Source of the DNA: Nitrospira sp. UBA6493
GTDB lineage: Bacteria; Nitrospirota; Nitrospiria; Nitrospirales; Nitrospiraceae
Length of the DNA: 35,993 nt
Direction: 5' to 3'
Assembly (NCBI GenBank): GCA_002435325.1
Contig: DJMJ01000018.1
Span: 1-35,993, forward strand
Positions 1 through 8,562 of this stretch are shown here, in pieces. Numbering within the stretch: position 1 is the first letter of the stretch; every line of letters starts with the position of its first letter. Under the pieces are notes generated by a model, which was not told the DNA's origin, did not search any database, and saw nothing but the letters and a program-made list of their open reading frames with translations. The position numbers and the translations under genes are program-made.

Positions 1-693
1 AGATTTCCAGATGGCTCGACAGGCGAGGGCGCTGCCCCACACGTGTCTTCTGGCCACACACAGGTACAGCTACCCCCCGACCAAAGACTCCTCCAACTCA
101 TCATTACCTGGGGACTTGCCCATCACTCGGTTGTCCATTTGGTTGCCCGCGCGCACGACGGTGGGAAAACACAAGCAGTTTCAGCCCATTACAATGAGTA
201 CCCACGTCCTGAAAAGGCTGGTGTCGACAGTTCGATTCTGTCCATTATCACCACACGACCTACAAAGTTATAGAAATCTAGCACCCTCCTGCTCTCTCTC
301 CTGACTACGTTTCAACAATTACCAGCCGACGTAGCTCGATTCGTTGTCGAAATAATTAGCAAAAAGCAAACAAGTTTTCTGCGCACCCGTTAGTGAGTCT
401 TGCAGTGAGACAGTGCTGACAAAGCCCCCCAATCTTGACAAGTCTCTGCCTTCACCATGGAACTGATGGGACAGCAATCCACGAAAGTGCGCGCCATCCG
501 CGCCTATGTAAATAGATTTACTTCCAGCCGCCCCTCTGTCAGCAGATTTACTTCGCAGAATTTCTCGTGGACATTCGTGACTTCCCAATAGGAGATGTAT
601 AGACTCCAATGACTTACGATGGAGAGGATGTAAACAAATTTAGTTCCTCCAACATATAGCGACAGAATCATCGAGATGCCACACTGATCTCTT
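1..693. other. Non-coding or decayed region beside hypE
   Basis: No gene can be supported in these 693 bases. A frame is open from the window edge to a stop at 271-273 and could be the 3' tail of a gene starting outside, but a second frame is open over the same stretch and neither shows the G/C-rich third positions of the clear genes nearby. A 96-codon minus-strand frame (319-609) has no recognisable domain and covers two of the three direct repeats annotated at 506-647. The composition is more AT-rich than the operon that follows. I infer either an intergenic region or the edge of a decayed mobile element. No tRNA-like cloverleaf was noticed. Confidence 0.5.
506..647 (-). repeat. Three imperfect ~19-bp direct repeats, possible transposase-binding sites
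   Basis: Read on the minus strand, three copies in the same orientation align: GGAACTAAATTTGTTTACA (647-629), CGAAGTAAATCTGCTGACA (about 555-537) and GGAAGTAAATCTATTTACA (525-507). The first and third agree at 16 of 19 positions. The third also contains the perfect dyad GTAAAT-AG-ATTTAC (508-521). Spacing is uneven: about 92 and 30 bp. Arrays of ~20-bp direct repeats just inside a 5'-TGT terminus are typical of TnsB/TniA-type transposon ends, and a minus-strand TGTCGC sits at 664-659, just outside the first copy. A transposon end is an inference; an operator array is the alternative. Confidence 0.45.
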
Positions 694-1749
694 TCAGCAA
701 ATTCTGGGCAATTGTTCCCCCGATAAGAGATCGAGAATTCTGTGTGTACCTAGGATCGTTTTCAGAACAACAGCGCCGGATTCATGCCCAATGACGCCGC
801 CAATGCGCATAGCCGCCTTTGCCACGTCATGGTTGCGCATAATAGCGACGGCCTGATCGGCGTGAGCCTCCGGGATAAACGCTACGAAACGTCCTTCGTT
901 AGCGACGAACAACGGATCCAGTCCCAATACTTCGCAAGCCCCCTGAATTTCATCCCTCACGGGAATCGTGCGTTCATAAACCGACATCCTGACGCCCGCG
1001 GCCGTTGCGATTTCATTGAGAGCACTGGCGAGCCCCCCGCGAGTTAAATCCCGGAGACAATGGATCTCGATATTATGGGCAAGTAAATCCGCCACCACCC
1101 GATGCAACGGCGCTGAGTCGCTCACAATGTTGCCGGCAAAGTCTAATCCTTCCCGCATGCTGAGCACCGCGATTCCATGCGAACCCAGATCGCCACTCAC
1201 AAGAATCGCATCGCCGGGCCTGACCCGCTGAGGTCCGATGATCACGCCAGCAGGCACGACGCCGATCCCTGCCGTATTGATAAAGATGCCGTCGCCTTTC
1301 CCTTTATCGACGACCTTGGTGTCACCGGTCACGATGGAGACACCGGCGTCCCGCGCCGCCTGCGCCATCGAGTCCACGACCCGTTGGAGCATCGCGATCG
1401 ACAACCCTTCTTCGAGAATGAACCCGGCACTCAGCCACAGCGGATGAGCCCCGCACATGGCCAGATCGTTGACTGTTCCGTGTACGGCTAGGCTCCCGAT
1501 GTCTCCGCCTGGGAAACACAGCGGCTGTACGACATAGGAATCGGTTGTGAAGGCTAAGGTCCCTTCGGAGACCGACCATGTCGCACCGTCATGCAGATGC
1601 GTGGAGAGAGGATCGCCGAACGACCGGACGAACACGTCTCGAATCAGGTTCTGCATCAACCTCCCACCGCCCCCATGGGCGAGTTGCACGGTATCCCCTG
1701 GCATCTTCGGCAACGGACAGGTTGGCTCAACAGGGTCGTGATAGGTCAC
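694..1749 (-). CDS. hypE: Hydrogenase expression/formation protein HypE
   Basis: HypE dehydrates the carbamoyl group that HypF places on its C-terminal cysteine, giving a thiocyanate that supplies the CN- ligands of the NiFe site. The 351-residue length is normal. The N-terminal nucleotide-binding signature HGGGGRLMQ is near residue 25, and the protein ends in PRIC, so the essential terminal Cys351 is present. The GTG start at 1749 is chosen because GAAGGA lies at good spacing upstream; an ATG 16 codons downstream (1701) is an alternative. It is the last gene of the hydrogenase operon, 63 bp after hypD. A weak dyad (GAGAT/ATCTC, 673-691) follows the stop but lacks a T tract. Confidence 0.95.
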   Translation of the reverse strand: MTYHDPVEPTCPLPKMPGDTVQLAHGGGGRLMQNLIRDVFVRSFGDPLSTHLHDGATWSVSEGTLAFTTDSYVVQPLCFPGGDIGSLAVHGTVNDLAMCGAHPLWLSAGFILEEGLSIAMLQRVVDSMAQAARDAGVSIVTGDTKVVDKGKGDGIFINTAGIGVVPAGVIIGPQRVRPGDAILVSGDLGSHGIAVLSMREGLDFAGNIVSDSAPLHRVVADLLAHNIEIHCLRDLTRGGLASALNEIATAAGVRMSVYERTIPVRDEIQGACEVLGLDPLFVANEGRFVAFIPEAHADQAVAIMRNHDVAKAAMRIGGVIGHESGAVVLKTILGTHRILDLLSGEQLPRIC

Positions 1750-1812
1750 AGTCGATCCTTCGTCGCGTCGTATCTGATTCAGTCTCTCTCTCGAACGCTA
1801 GGCCGGATAAAT

Positions 1813-2925
1813 TCATTTCTTATGCATCGCTTGCCCACGATACCGGTAATAGGCGGCACAGGCACCTTCGCTGGAGACCATTGGCGCGCCAAGCGGACGT
1901 TCAGGCGTACAGCGTGTGCCGAAGGCCTCGCAGTCGTTTGGCTTACGAAGCCCCTGCAGAATCAGCCCGCTTTGGCAGGCCGAGTCGTCGATTCCCTCTG
2001 TGTCGCAATCCATTAAATTTTCTTGAAAGCGTTGAGCGGCATCGAACCTTGCATAGGACAGATTGAGCGTCAGACCGCTCAACGGAATGGCACCGATCCC
2101 TCTCCATGTGCGAGAGGCCGGCTCGAAAACGTCCGCGACAAGCGATTGCGCCTGACGATTGCCCAAGCGATGGACAGACCGTGCATATTGATTTTCGACG
2201 ACAGAGCGTCCTTCTTCCAATTGAGTGACGACCATTAGTACGCCCTCGAGAATGTCGACCGGTTCAAACCCTGTCACGACGATTGGCACCCGATAGCGTG
2301 CCGCCAGGGGCTCATATTCTTCATAGCCCATGACGGTGCAGACATGGCCTGCGGCCAGAAACCCCTGCACCCGACAGCCTGGCGCCGAGAGCATCGCCTC
2401 CATCGCTGGAGGAACTAGTACATGGGCAACCAGGAGACTAAAATTTTGGAGACCCATGTTCTGTGCCTGTTGAACGGCCATGGCAAAGGCGGGCGCTGTC
2501 GTTTCGAATCCCACGGCGAAGCAGACGATCTCCCGATCGGGAAGGGATTGGGCCAAACGAAGAGCGTCGAGCGGCGAATAGATGATACGGACATCGCCCC
2601 CGCCGGCCTTGGCGGCGAAAAGATCCTGATGGGAGCCGGGCACGCGGAGCATATCGCCGAAGGTGCAGAGAGTCACCCGCGGAATCGAGGCCAGTCGAAT
2701 GGCTTGATCGATCAACGCGACAGGCGTCACACAGACCGGACAACCGGGTCCATGCACCAACTTGACGGTCTTGGGCAGCAACTCATCGAGACAGAACCGT
2801 ACAATCGAGTGGGTCTGCCCTCCGCAAACCTCCATAATCGTCCAGGGCTTTGTCGCCATCGCCGTAATCGCCTTGGCCAAGGTTTCAGCATGGTCACGGT
2901 CCCGAAATTCATCGACGTACTTCAC
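1813..2925 (-). CDS. hypD: Hydrogenase maturation protein HypD (Fe-S scaffold)
   Basis: HypD is the 4Fe-4S scaffold on which, with HypC, the Fe(CN)2CO unit of the [NiFe] site is built. The 370 residues match the family. Conserved blocks are visible: CGGQTHS from Cys34, and HGPGCPVCVTP at 58-68 with Cys62 and Cys65. Further cysteines towards the C-terminus (including the SSEGACAAYYRYR stretch) fit the Fe-S site. The GTG start at 2925 overlaps the hypC stop in a GTGA, so the two are probably translationally coupled, matching the stable HypC-HypD complex known from E. coli. Confidence 0.97.
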   Translation of the reverse strand: MKYVDEFRDRDHAETLAKAITAMATKPWTIMEVCGGQTHSIVRFCLDELLPKTVKLVHGPGCPVCVTPVALIDQAIRLASIPRVTLCTFGDMLRVPGSHQDLFAAKAGGGDVRIIYSPLDALRLAQSLPDREIVCFAVGFETTAPAFAMAVQQAQNMGLQNFSLLVAHVLVPPAMEAMLSAPGCRVQGFLAAGHVCTVMGYEEYEPLAARYRVPIVVTGFEPVDILEGVLMVVTQLEEGRSVVENQYARSVHRLGNRQAQSLVADVFEPASRTWRGIGAIPLSGLTLNLSYARFDAAQRFQENLMDCDTEGIDDSACQSGLILQGLRKPNDCEAFGTRCTPERPLGAPMVSSEGACAAYYRYRGQAMHKK

Positions 2926-3179
2926 GGCTCTCCTGGTCCCCTTTCAGACGGTCCCTGCTGCTCCGCCATGGTTCGATAGAGTTCCAGCGAGCGACGAGCC
3001 GCCGCTTCGTCCAAGCGGCTAATGGCAAACCCAACGTGAACGATCACATAATCCCCCACCTCCGCTTCGGGCACCATGGCCAAAGACACTGACTTCGTCA
3101 CGCCGGCAAAGGAAACCGTTCCGGTGCGCATCGAATCATTCTGTATGGTCACCACCTGCCCTGGCACAGCCAAACACAT
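2922..3179 (-). CDS. hypC: Hydrogenase maturation chaperone HypC
   Basis: HypC is a small chaperone that carries the iron with its CN-/CO ligands together with HypD and delivers it to the hydrogenase large-subunit precursor. The 85 residues start with the family signature MCLAVPGQV; Cys2, exposed after Met removal, is the iron-binding residue. The VGDYVIVHVGFAI block (about residues 41-53) is also typical. AGGA precedes the ATG at 3179 at normal spacing. It lies 12 bp after hypF and overlaps hypD by 4 bp. The last ~15 residues are Gly/Pro/Glu-rich and probably disordered. Confidence 0.96.
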   Translation of the reverse strand: MCLAVPGQVVTIQNDSMRTGTVSFAGVTKSVSLAMVPEAEVGDYVIVHVGFAISRLDEAAARRSLELYRTMAEQQGPSERGPGEP

Positions 3180-3191
3180 AATGTCCTGCCT

Positions 3192-5534
3192 TTATATGGA
3201 TAAGGAGGTGTGGTTCATCCGCCCTAATTGAGTTGCAGCGATCACCGCTTGCCCCAATGCTAACCCTCCATCATTCGGCGGAACGGCTCGATGTGTCAGT
3301 ACGACAAACCCGGCTGATTCCAATCGCGCCCTGGCCAAATCGACCAGGAGGACGTTTTGAAAACAGCCTCCTGTCAGAACAACCTGCTTCAAGCCGATTC
3401 GCTCGGCCATTTGACCGATTAACTCGGCCAGCGATTCGTGAAACCGGTGAGCGATGCGAGACCGGTCGTTTCCGCGGCGAAGATCATCGGCCATCAGCGC
3501 GATCATCGGCCTCCAATCGGCGATCCACCGCCGCGCGCCTTCTTCTTGTGGCAACAGCGGGATCGGATAGGCTTCATCCTTGACGTGATCCGATGCTCGC
3601 ACTCCTTCCTGCTCCAACGCCATGGCTGCCTGTCCTTCGAACGTGGCCACCTGGCAGAGACCGAGCATGGAGGCCACTCCATCGAAGAGCCGTCCGATGC
3701 TGGTCGTGACCGGCGACTGAATGTGCTTCTCAAGCATCGCCACGAGGAGCCGCGATTGCTCGCTCCAATCGGATTCCATTTCTGTCTCACTATGGCAACC
3801 CTGAGCGCCGAACGTTTCCCACCCGAGCGCTAAGGCTGCCCGCCGCGGTTCACGCACCGCCTGCTCCCCTCCCGGCAACCGAAAAGGATGCAAATGGGCC
3901 ACGCGTCGATAGTCATGATACGTCGAGACAAGGAATTCACCACCCCAGAGGGAGCCATCCGTGCCATACCCTGTCCCATCCCAGGCGATCCCCATCACCT
4001 CGCCCGTCACCCCCTGCTCCGCCATGCAGGCGGCCACATGCGCGTGATGGTGCTGCACCCGGATGAGTGGAATCCCGTATCGACCAGCCAGTTCCTCGGC
4101 AAGGCGTGTCGAACGATAGTCCGGATGGAGATCGCAGGCGATCGCGCGCGGCGTCAATCCCAGCAGCCATTGCAGATCCTCGATGGCCTGGCGAACCGCG
4201 CACTCTGTTTCCATCGTCGAAAGGTCACCCAGATGTTGGCTCAGTAAGATACGATCCCGATCCAACAACGCCACCGTGTTCTTCAGATGGCCACCCACTG
4301 CCAGCACCGGCCCCTCCATTAAAGCAGCCATCGCGGCAGGAAGGCGAATGGTCCGTGGAACCAATCCCCTTGCCCGTCGCAAGACCATCGTCCCGGATTT
4401 TGCGACTCGCACGATCGAATCGTCCATCGGCCTCGCGATGGGGCGATCGTGAAACAGAAACGCATCGGCCAAGCCATCCAGCCGCTTCAACGCCTCCCGT
4501 TCATCCGTGACAATGGGTTCGTCCGATCGATTGGCGCTCGTTGCCACGACGGGCATTGCCAACTCATGCATCAGCAGATGATGCAGTGGCGTGTAGGGCA
4601 GCATGGCCCCGACCGTCACATTCCCCGGCGCCACTCCCGGCCCGAGGGATGTCATTCCCAATCGGTGAAGGAGCACGATCGGCGTTTCAGGCGATGTGAG
4701 CCTCTCTGCTTCCGCGGGGGACAGAAGGCAGTGGGTCCTGACTGATGCCAACGACGGAAACATCACAGCCAATGGCTTGTGCGGGCGCTGTTTCCGCTCA
4801 CGCAACCGACACACTGCTGCGTCAGACGTGGCATCGGCCCAGAGATGAAATCCGCCAAGTCCTTTCACCGCGACGATGCCGCCGTCTCGAATGATGTCAC
4901 AGGCCTTTTGCAGCGCCTCTTCCGCATCCCCCGCCACCTGTCCGTGAGCGTTCCATAATGCCAGTCCCGGTCCGCAGTGAGAACAGGCCGTGGATTCGGC
5001 ATGACATCGGCGATCGGCCGGCGTATCGTACTCGGCTCGACAGGCCTTGCACAGGGTGAATCCGGCCATGGTCGTATTCGCCCGGTCATAGGGCACGCCT
5101 GTGAGCATGCTGAAGCGCGGGCCGCATTGCGTGCAGGAGAGCCAGGGATACCGAAAACGCCGGTCAGCCGGATCGAACAATTCTGCGAGACAGTTGGCAC
5201 AGGTGGCCAGATCCGGAGACACGGCGAGGTGCTTCGCACCTTCCTCGGAACTAGCGAGAATGGCAAACGCGGGATCGCCCTGCGAAGGAATCGAACGAAC
5301 ACTCAAGTGATCGATCCTCATGCCAGCAGAGTCAGTGGTGCGCAGGCGTTCGAGCAACCGGTCAATTGCGCCGGCCGCACCCTCCACTTCAATCACCACA
5401 CCATCGGATCCGTTCCTGATCCAACCTGTGAGCTCCAGCATTTGGGCAATACGCAGCACAAACGGGCGAAAGCCGACGCCCTGTACCGTTCCTTCAACCT
5501 TTATCTGTGCGCGGCGGGCCGATCCGGTCATCAT
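3192..5534 (-). CDS. hypF: Carbamoyltransferase HypF
   Basis: HypF converts carbamoyl phosphate and ATP to a carbamoyl-adenylate and transfers the carbamoyl group to HypE, the first step of cyanide ligand synthesis. All expected domains are present in 780 residues. There is an acylphosphatase-like domain (GTVQGVGFRPFV, about 15-26). A double zinc finger has cysteine pairs 112/115, 134/137, 162/165 and 184/187. A YrdC-like domain follows (VAVKGLGGFHL near 221, DDSIVR at 371-376), then a Kae1-like domain with metal-binding HHHAH at 495-499 and GGCFQN near the C-terminus. The ATG at 5534 overlaps the hypA stop (ATGA). No truncation is seen. Confidence 0.97.
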   Translation of the reverse strand: MMTGSARRAQIKVEGTVQGVGFRPFVLRIAQMLELTGWIRNGSDGVVIEVEGAAGAIDRLLERLRTTDSAGMRIDHLSVRSIPSQGDPAFAILASSEEGAKHLAVSPDLATCANCLAELFDPADRRFRYPWLSCTQCGPRFSMLTGVPYDRANTTMAGFTLCKACRAEYDTPADRRCHAESTACSHCGPGLALWNAHGQVAGDAEEALQKACDIIRDGGIVAVKGLGGFHLWADATSDAAVCRLRERKQRPHKPLAVMFPSLASVRTHCLLSPAEAERLTSPETPIVLLHRLGMTSLGPGVAPGNVTVGAMLPYTPLHHLLMHELAMPVVATSANRSDEPIVTDEREALKRLDGLADAFLFHDRPIARPMDDSIVRVAKSGTMVLRRARGLVPRTIRLPAAMAALMEGPVLAVGGHLKNTVALLDRDRILLSQHLGDLSTMETECAVRQAIEDLQWLLGLTPRAIACDLHPDYRSTRLAEELAGRYGIPLIRVQHHHAHVAACMAEQGVTGEVMGIAWDGTGYGTDGSLWGGEFLVSTYHDYRRVAHLHPFRLPGGEQAVREPRRAALALGWETFGAQGCHSETEMESDWSEQSRLLVAMLEKHIQSPVTTSIGRLFDGVASMLGLCQVATFEGQAAMALEQEGVRASDHVKDEAYPIPLLPQEEGARRWIADWRPMIALMADDLRRGNDRSRIAHRFHESLAELIGQMAERIGLKQVVLTGGCFQNVLLVDLARARLESAGFVVLTHRAVPPNDGGLALGQAVIAATQLGRMNHTSLSI

Positions 5535-5884
5535 TCCATCACCACGACTTCATGCACGACCACCTCAGGTACTGTGGCGAGCTCGATGTCCGATGATCCG
5601 CAGACAGCACAATTCGCATCGATCTGATCCACCTCGGACCAATTACCGCAAGAGCGGCAGGATGCGCCGACCGGCACCGTCAGAATCTCCAACGCTGCCC
5701 CTTCCGCTGTTGTGCCACGACTCGCCAGGTCGAAGGTGGTCTGAAGCGAAGACACGTCATGACTCATGAGGTGCGAGAGGGCGCTGACCTTCAGCCGGAC
5801 TACCGACGGCTTCGCCCCGTCGATCTGCTGAAGCGCCAGGTCCACCGCTTTCACGACCTGAGCCATTAGATGCAGTTCGTGCAC
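5531..5884 (-). CDS. hypA: Hydrogenase nickel-insertion protein HypA
   Basis: HypA is a nickel metallochaperone that, normally with the GTPase HypB, inserts Ni into the large subunit. The 117-residue product starts MHEL with the Ni-binding His2, and carries a zinc site of two CxxC motifs (Cys76/79 and Cys92/95). The start is GTG at 5884 and overlaps the 3' end of the endopeptidase gene by 19 bp. The usual partner gene hypB is not next to it or anywhere else in the window, which is unusual for an otherwise complete hyp set. Confidence 0.95.
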   Translation of the reverse strand: MHELHLMAQVVKAVDLALQQIDGAKPSVVRLKVSALSHLMSHDVSSLQTTFDLASRGTTAEGAALEILTVPVGASCRSCGNWSEVDQIDANCAVCGSSDIELATVPEVVVHEVVVME

Positions 5885-6357
5885 CCTGTCCTTTCAATGT
5901 CCTTCATGACCATCTCAACGACAAGGTCCAGCCCGTCACAGACGGCTGGGGAAAGGGGCGCGCCGGATTCGACGGACTCAATCTCGACGCCGTATACCAC
6001 CACCTGCTTGGGCAATCGATCCAAGGCCCGCGCGAGTTCGATCGACTCTGCGATCCCCATGGCGTGGGTCGAAGAAGGGACGACCGGTCCCCAACGGCAT
6101 TCGGTCGAGACATCGAGGCGCACGCACGTTCCCGGACGCCCTCCTCCTTTTATCGCATCGATGAGCAGGACATGATTGGCGCCTTCCATCAGGTCGAGAA
6201 GAGCCAGGCCGTCGCCTTCCGCTTCCATTACCTCGATCGACGAATCCAGCTGGTCGCGCAGACGACGGGCCGCCAGGAGCCCCACGGCGTCGTCTCCTCG
6301 CCAGGCGTTCCCCACGCCGATCACACGGATGGCTTCTCTGCGGACTTGTTCCGTCAC
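5866..6357 (-). CDS. [NiFe] hydrogenase maturation endopeptidase
   Basis: This protease family (HyaD/HycI/HoxW type) removes the C-terminal extension of the large subunit once nickel is in place. The 163-residue protein has the fold signature GVGNAWRGDDAVG (14-26), where an acidic residue of the GDD (Asp22/23) replaces the usual nickel-contacting Glu/Asp, plus Asp67 (LLIDAI) and His98 (SSTHAMG), matching the three metal-sensing residues of HycI. The GTG start at 6357 overlaps the stop of the large-subunit gene (GTGA), tying protease synthesis to its likely substrate. The C-terminal tail ends CTNCI, within the segment overlapping hypA; I know of no role for it. Confidence 0.93.
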   Translation of the reverse strand: MTEQVRREAIRVIGVGNAWRGDDAVGLLAARRLRDQLDSSIEVMEAEGDGLALLDLMEGANHVLLIDAIKGGGRPGTCVRLDVSTECRWGPVVPSSTHAMGIAESIELARALDRLPKQVVVYGVEIESVESGAPLSPAVCDGLDLVVEMVMKDIERTGCTNCI

Positions 6358-7685
6358 TCAGAGGCCTCGCTGATGTCCAATCGCAAAAAGTGCGTTGCGC
6401 AGGAGATGCAGGGGTCATAACAACGAATGATCCTCTCGCAGGCCAACGCCGCTTCCTTGGTGGAGAGATTCAAGACCTGAGGGACAAACGCGCGAAGATC
6501 GTTTTCGATCCGTCGCTGGTTCTGTGACGTCGGCGGAACGATTTTGGCTTCCTGAATGATGCCGTCCTTATCAACCGCATAGCGGTGATACAAGAGTCCC
6601 CGCGGCGCCTCCGTGCAAGCCATTCCCACCCCCGCCCGTGGCACAACCGGGACCGAGGCCTCGCGGGGCGGCTCATACTCCCGGATGACGCGGAGAGCCT
6701 CTTCGAACGCGAAGAGTATTTCTACAGACCGGGCGACGATGGCGTTGAACGGATTGAGAATGGGGAGACCTACGCCAGTCTCTTCCCATGCCAGTTTCGC
6801 GAGCGGAGAGAGTCTGGCGGCATTCAACTGCAGCCTGGCCATAGGCCCGGCAAGGTACGACTCGCCCTCCAAAGTACTCTGTAGCGCCGTCGAATAGGCC
6901 ACTTGCCGCTCTACGAAGTGTTTCTCAAAATGGGGGGCGTCGATGTGCAAGCCGTGATTCGATTTGATCGGACCTTCATTGAAGGGATACTCCCCCTCTG
7001 GCGCCAGCGCGGCTACTGTATAGTCCTGACGGAATGCCGGCTTCTCGAACCCCGCGACCCATCGGACAGTCTCGACCGCGGCATCGCGTGCCCACAACAA
7101 TTCATCCGTCAGCCCCTGCAATTCATGGCGCGTGGGCACGCGCGAGAACCCGCCGACCTTCACCGACACCGGATGGACCGACCGGCCGCCCAACAGCGTG
7201 AGCAGCCGGTTGCCGGCCTTCTTCAGTTTCAGTCCGCGCGTGACCGCGTCCCGATGATCCTTCGCCATCTCGATCCCGCTCGGATAGCCGAGAAAATCAG
7301 GCGCATGGAGCATATAGACATGCAGCGCGTGGCTTTCGATCCATTCCGCGCAATAGAGCAGCCGGCGCAATTCTCGGAGGGGGCCTGAAACCTGAACGCC
7401 GAACGCCTGTTCGAGCGCGTGGACCGCGCTCATTTGATAGGCCACGGGACAGATCCCGCAAATGCGCGCCACGATGTCCGGCACCTCGGCATAGTGCCGT
7501 CCGACCAGGAACGCCTCGAAGTAGCGGGGCGGCTCAAAGATGCGCAATTCCACATCGCGCACCTCGCCGTCTTTTACTGTAATGCGCAAGGCCCCCTCTC
7601 CCTCGACTCGGGCGATTGTCCCAATCGCGATGGTCCTGGTCTGCGGTTCCTTCTCCGGCAAGTTATTGTCCTTCCCCTCACTCAT
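6354..7685 (-). CDS. hydA: Group 3b [NiFe] hydrogenase, large (alpha) catalytic subunit
   Basis: This subunit carries the NiFe active site of a cytoplasmic, reversible NAD(P)-linked hydrogenase. The 443-residue product has the L1 motif RICGICP with Cys76 and Cys79, and the L2 motif DPCISCATH with Cys426, Cys429 and His432. The 11 residues after His432 (FLRLDISEASE) are the predicted extension removed by the endopeptidase encoded next. RVEGEG at 26-31 includes the conserved Glu near the site. GAGG lies about 10 bp before the ATG. The alpha subunit follows delta by 12 bp, the same order as in the Pyrococcus soluble hydrogenase I operon. Assignment to group 3b rests on this subunit set. Confidence 0.95.
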   Translation of the reverse strand: MSEGKDNNLPEKEPQTRTIAIGTIARVEGEGALRITVKDGEVRDVELRIFEPPRYFEAFLVGRHYAEVPDIVARICGICPVAYQMSAVHALEQAFGVQVSGPLRELRRLLYCAEWIESHALHVYMLHAPDFLGYPSGIEMAKDHRDAVTRGLKLKKAGNRLLTLLGGRSVHPVSVKVGGFSRVPTRHELQGLTDELLWARDAAVETVRWVAGFEKPAFRQDYTVAALAPEGEYPFNEGPIKSNHGLHIDAPHFEKHFVERQVAYSTALQSTLEGESYLAGPMARLQLNAARLSPLAKLAWEETGVGLPILNPFNAIVARSVEILFAFEEALRVIREYEPPREASVPVVPRAGVGMACTEAPRGLLYHRYAVDKDGIIQEAKIVPPTSQNQRRIENDLRAFVPQVLNLSTKEAALACERIIRCYDPCISCATHFLRLDISEASE

Positions 7686-7697
7686 CGCGGGTCACCC

Positions 7698-8540
7698 TCA
7701 TGTCTTCTTGTCCCAGACATCGCTTTCCCGTTCGAACGATCCGACAGATCCGTTGATTCCCCGGAATCGACGGACCACCTCGACCGGAATCAGATTGAGC
7801 TCTTCGTTGAACTGCCGTGCCAGCGAGCCGGTATTGGGGGGCACGCCAGGGCCTTCGTGGCCTCCCTCGGTCGGACCGAAGCAGCCGTAACAATCCCGCC
7901 CCATGCCGGGGCAAATGGCTCCGCAACCGGTTCTCGTGACAGGCCCGAGACAGGGAAGGCTTTTGGCCACCACGACGCAGACGTGCCCGCGGCGCTTGCA
8001 CTCGAGGCAGACGCTGTCGGCCGGCAGACGCGGCTGCACCCCCGCAAGCAAGTCTGTAAGCACGCGCAACAACTGCCCTTTGTCGATCGGACAACCCCAG
8101 AGTTCGAAATCGACGCGAACATGATCCGAGATCGGTGTAGACGTACTGAGACTGTGAATATATTGCGGGCTGGGATAGACGACTTGCTTGAAGGTTTCCA
8201 CATCAGACCAATTTCGCAGGGCTTGAATTCCTCCCGCCGTCGCACAGGCGCCGATCGTGATCAGCGTCTTGGCCTGTTGGCGCACAGCCAGTATCCGATG
8301 GGCGTCGTCAGGCGTCGTAATGGACCCTTCCACTAACACGATATCGTAGGGACCATCCCTCATCTCGCTGGAGGCTTCGGGAAAGTAGGCGATGTCCAAC
8401 GTCTCGCCGAGTGCAAGCAGGTCGTCTTCTAGATTCAAGATGCTGAGCTGGCAGCCATCGCAGGAGGCAAATTTGTAGACAGCGAGTGTGGGCCGCACGG
8501 GCGTCACGATGGGGCAAACTCGGTTCTTGTTACTCATCAC
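7698..8540 (-). CDS. hydD: Group 3b [NiFe] hydrogenase, small (delta) Fe-S subunit
   Basis: The small subunit passes electrons between the NiFe site and the diaphorase part. In 280 residues, the proximal cluster ligands are visible as Cys27 and Cys30 (SCDGCQLS), Cys99 (GACATAGG) and Cys150 (LWGCP). A cysteine-rich C-terminal part (Cys178, 181, 188, 197, 206, 210, 217, 220) can bind two more clusters. There is no Tat signal or membrane anchor, so the enzyme should be cytoplasmic. The GTG at 8540 has AGGA 7 bp upstream; the ATG immediately after it (8537) is an equally possible start. It sits 22 bp after hydG. Confidence 0.93.
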   Translation of the reverse strand: MMSNKNRVCPIVTPVRPTLAVYKFASCDGCQLSILNLEDDLLALGETLDIAYFPEASSEMRDGPYDIVLVEGSITTPDDAHRILAVRQQAKTLITIGACATAGGIQALRNWSDVETFKQVVYPSPQYIHSLSTSTPISDHVRVDFELWGCPIDKGQLLRVLTDLLAGVQPRLPADSVCLECKRRGHVCVVVAKSLPCLGPVTRTGCGAICPGMGRDCYGCFGPTEGGHEGPGVPPNTGSLARQFNEELNLIPVEVVRRFRGINGSVGSFERESDVWDKKT

Positions 8541-8562
8541 GATGTCATCCTATCCCCACTGG

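Noticed and set aside
1..304. Two overlapping plus-strand frames at the left edge
   Set aside because: Both are open over the same stretch and neither shows coding bias or a known motif; a truncated gene tail cannot be excluded but is not supported.
319..609. 96-codon minus-strand ORF left of hypE
   Set aside because: No recognisable domain, no G/C-rich third-position bias and no ribosome site; it runs through two of the three direct repeats, so it is more likely chance or remnant sequence.
673..691. GAGAT/ATCTC hairpin after hypE as a terminator
   Set aside because: Only 5 bp of stem with a 9-base loop and no T tract; too weak to call.
4977..5627. 216-codon plus-strand ORF
   Set aside because: Antisense shadow of hypF and hypA.
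7419..8336. 305-codon plus-strand ORF
   Set aside because: Antisense to hydA and hydD, which are firmly identified; it is the usual open frame opposite GC-rich genes.
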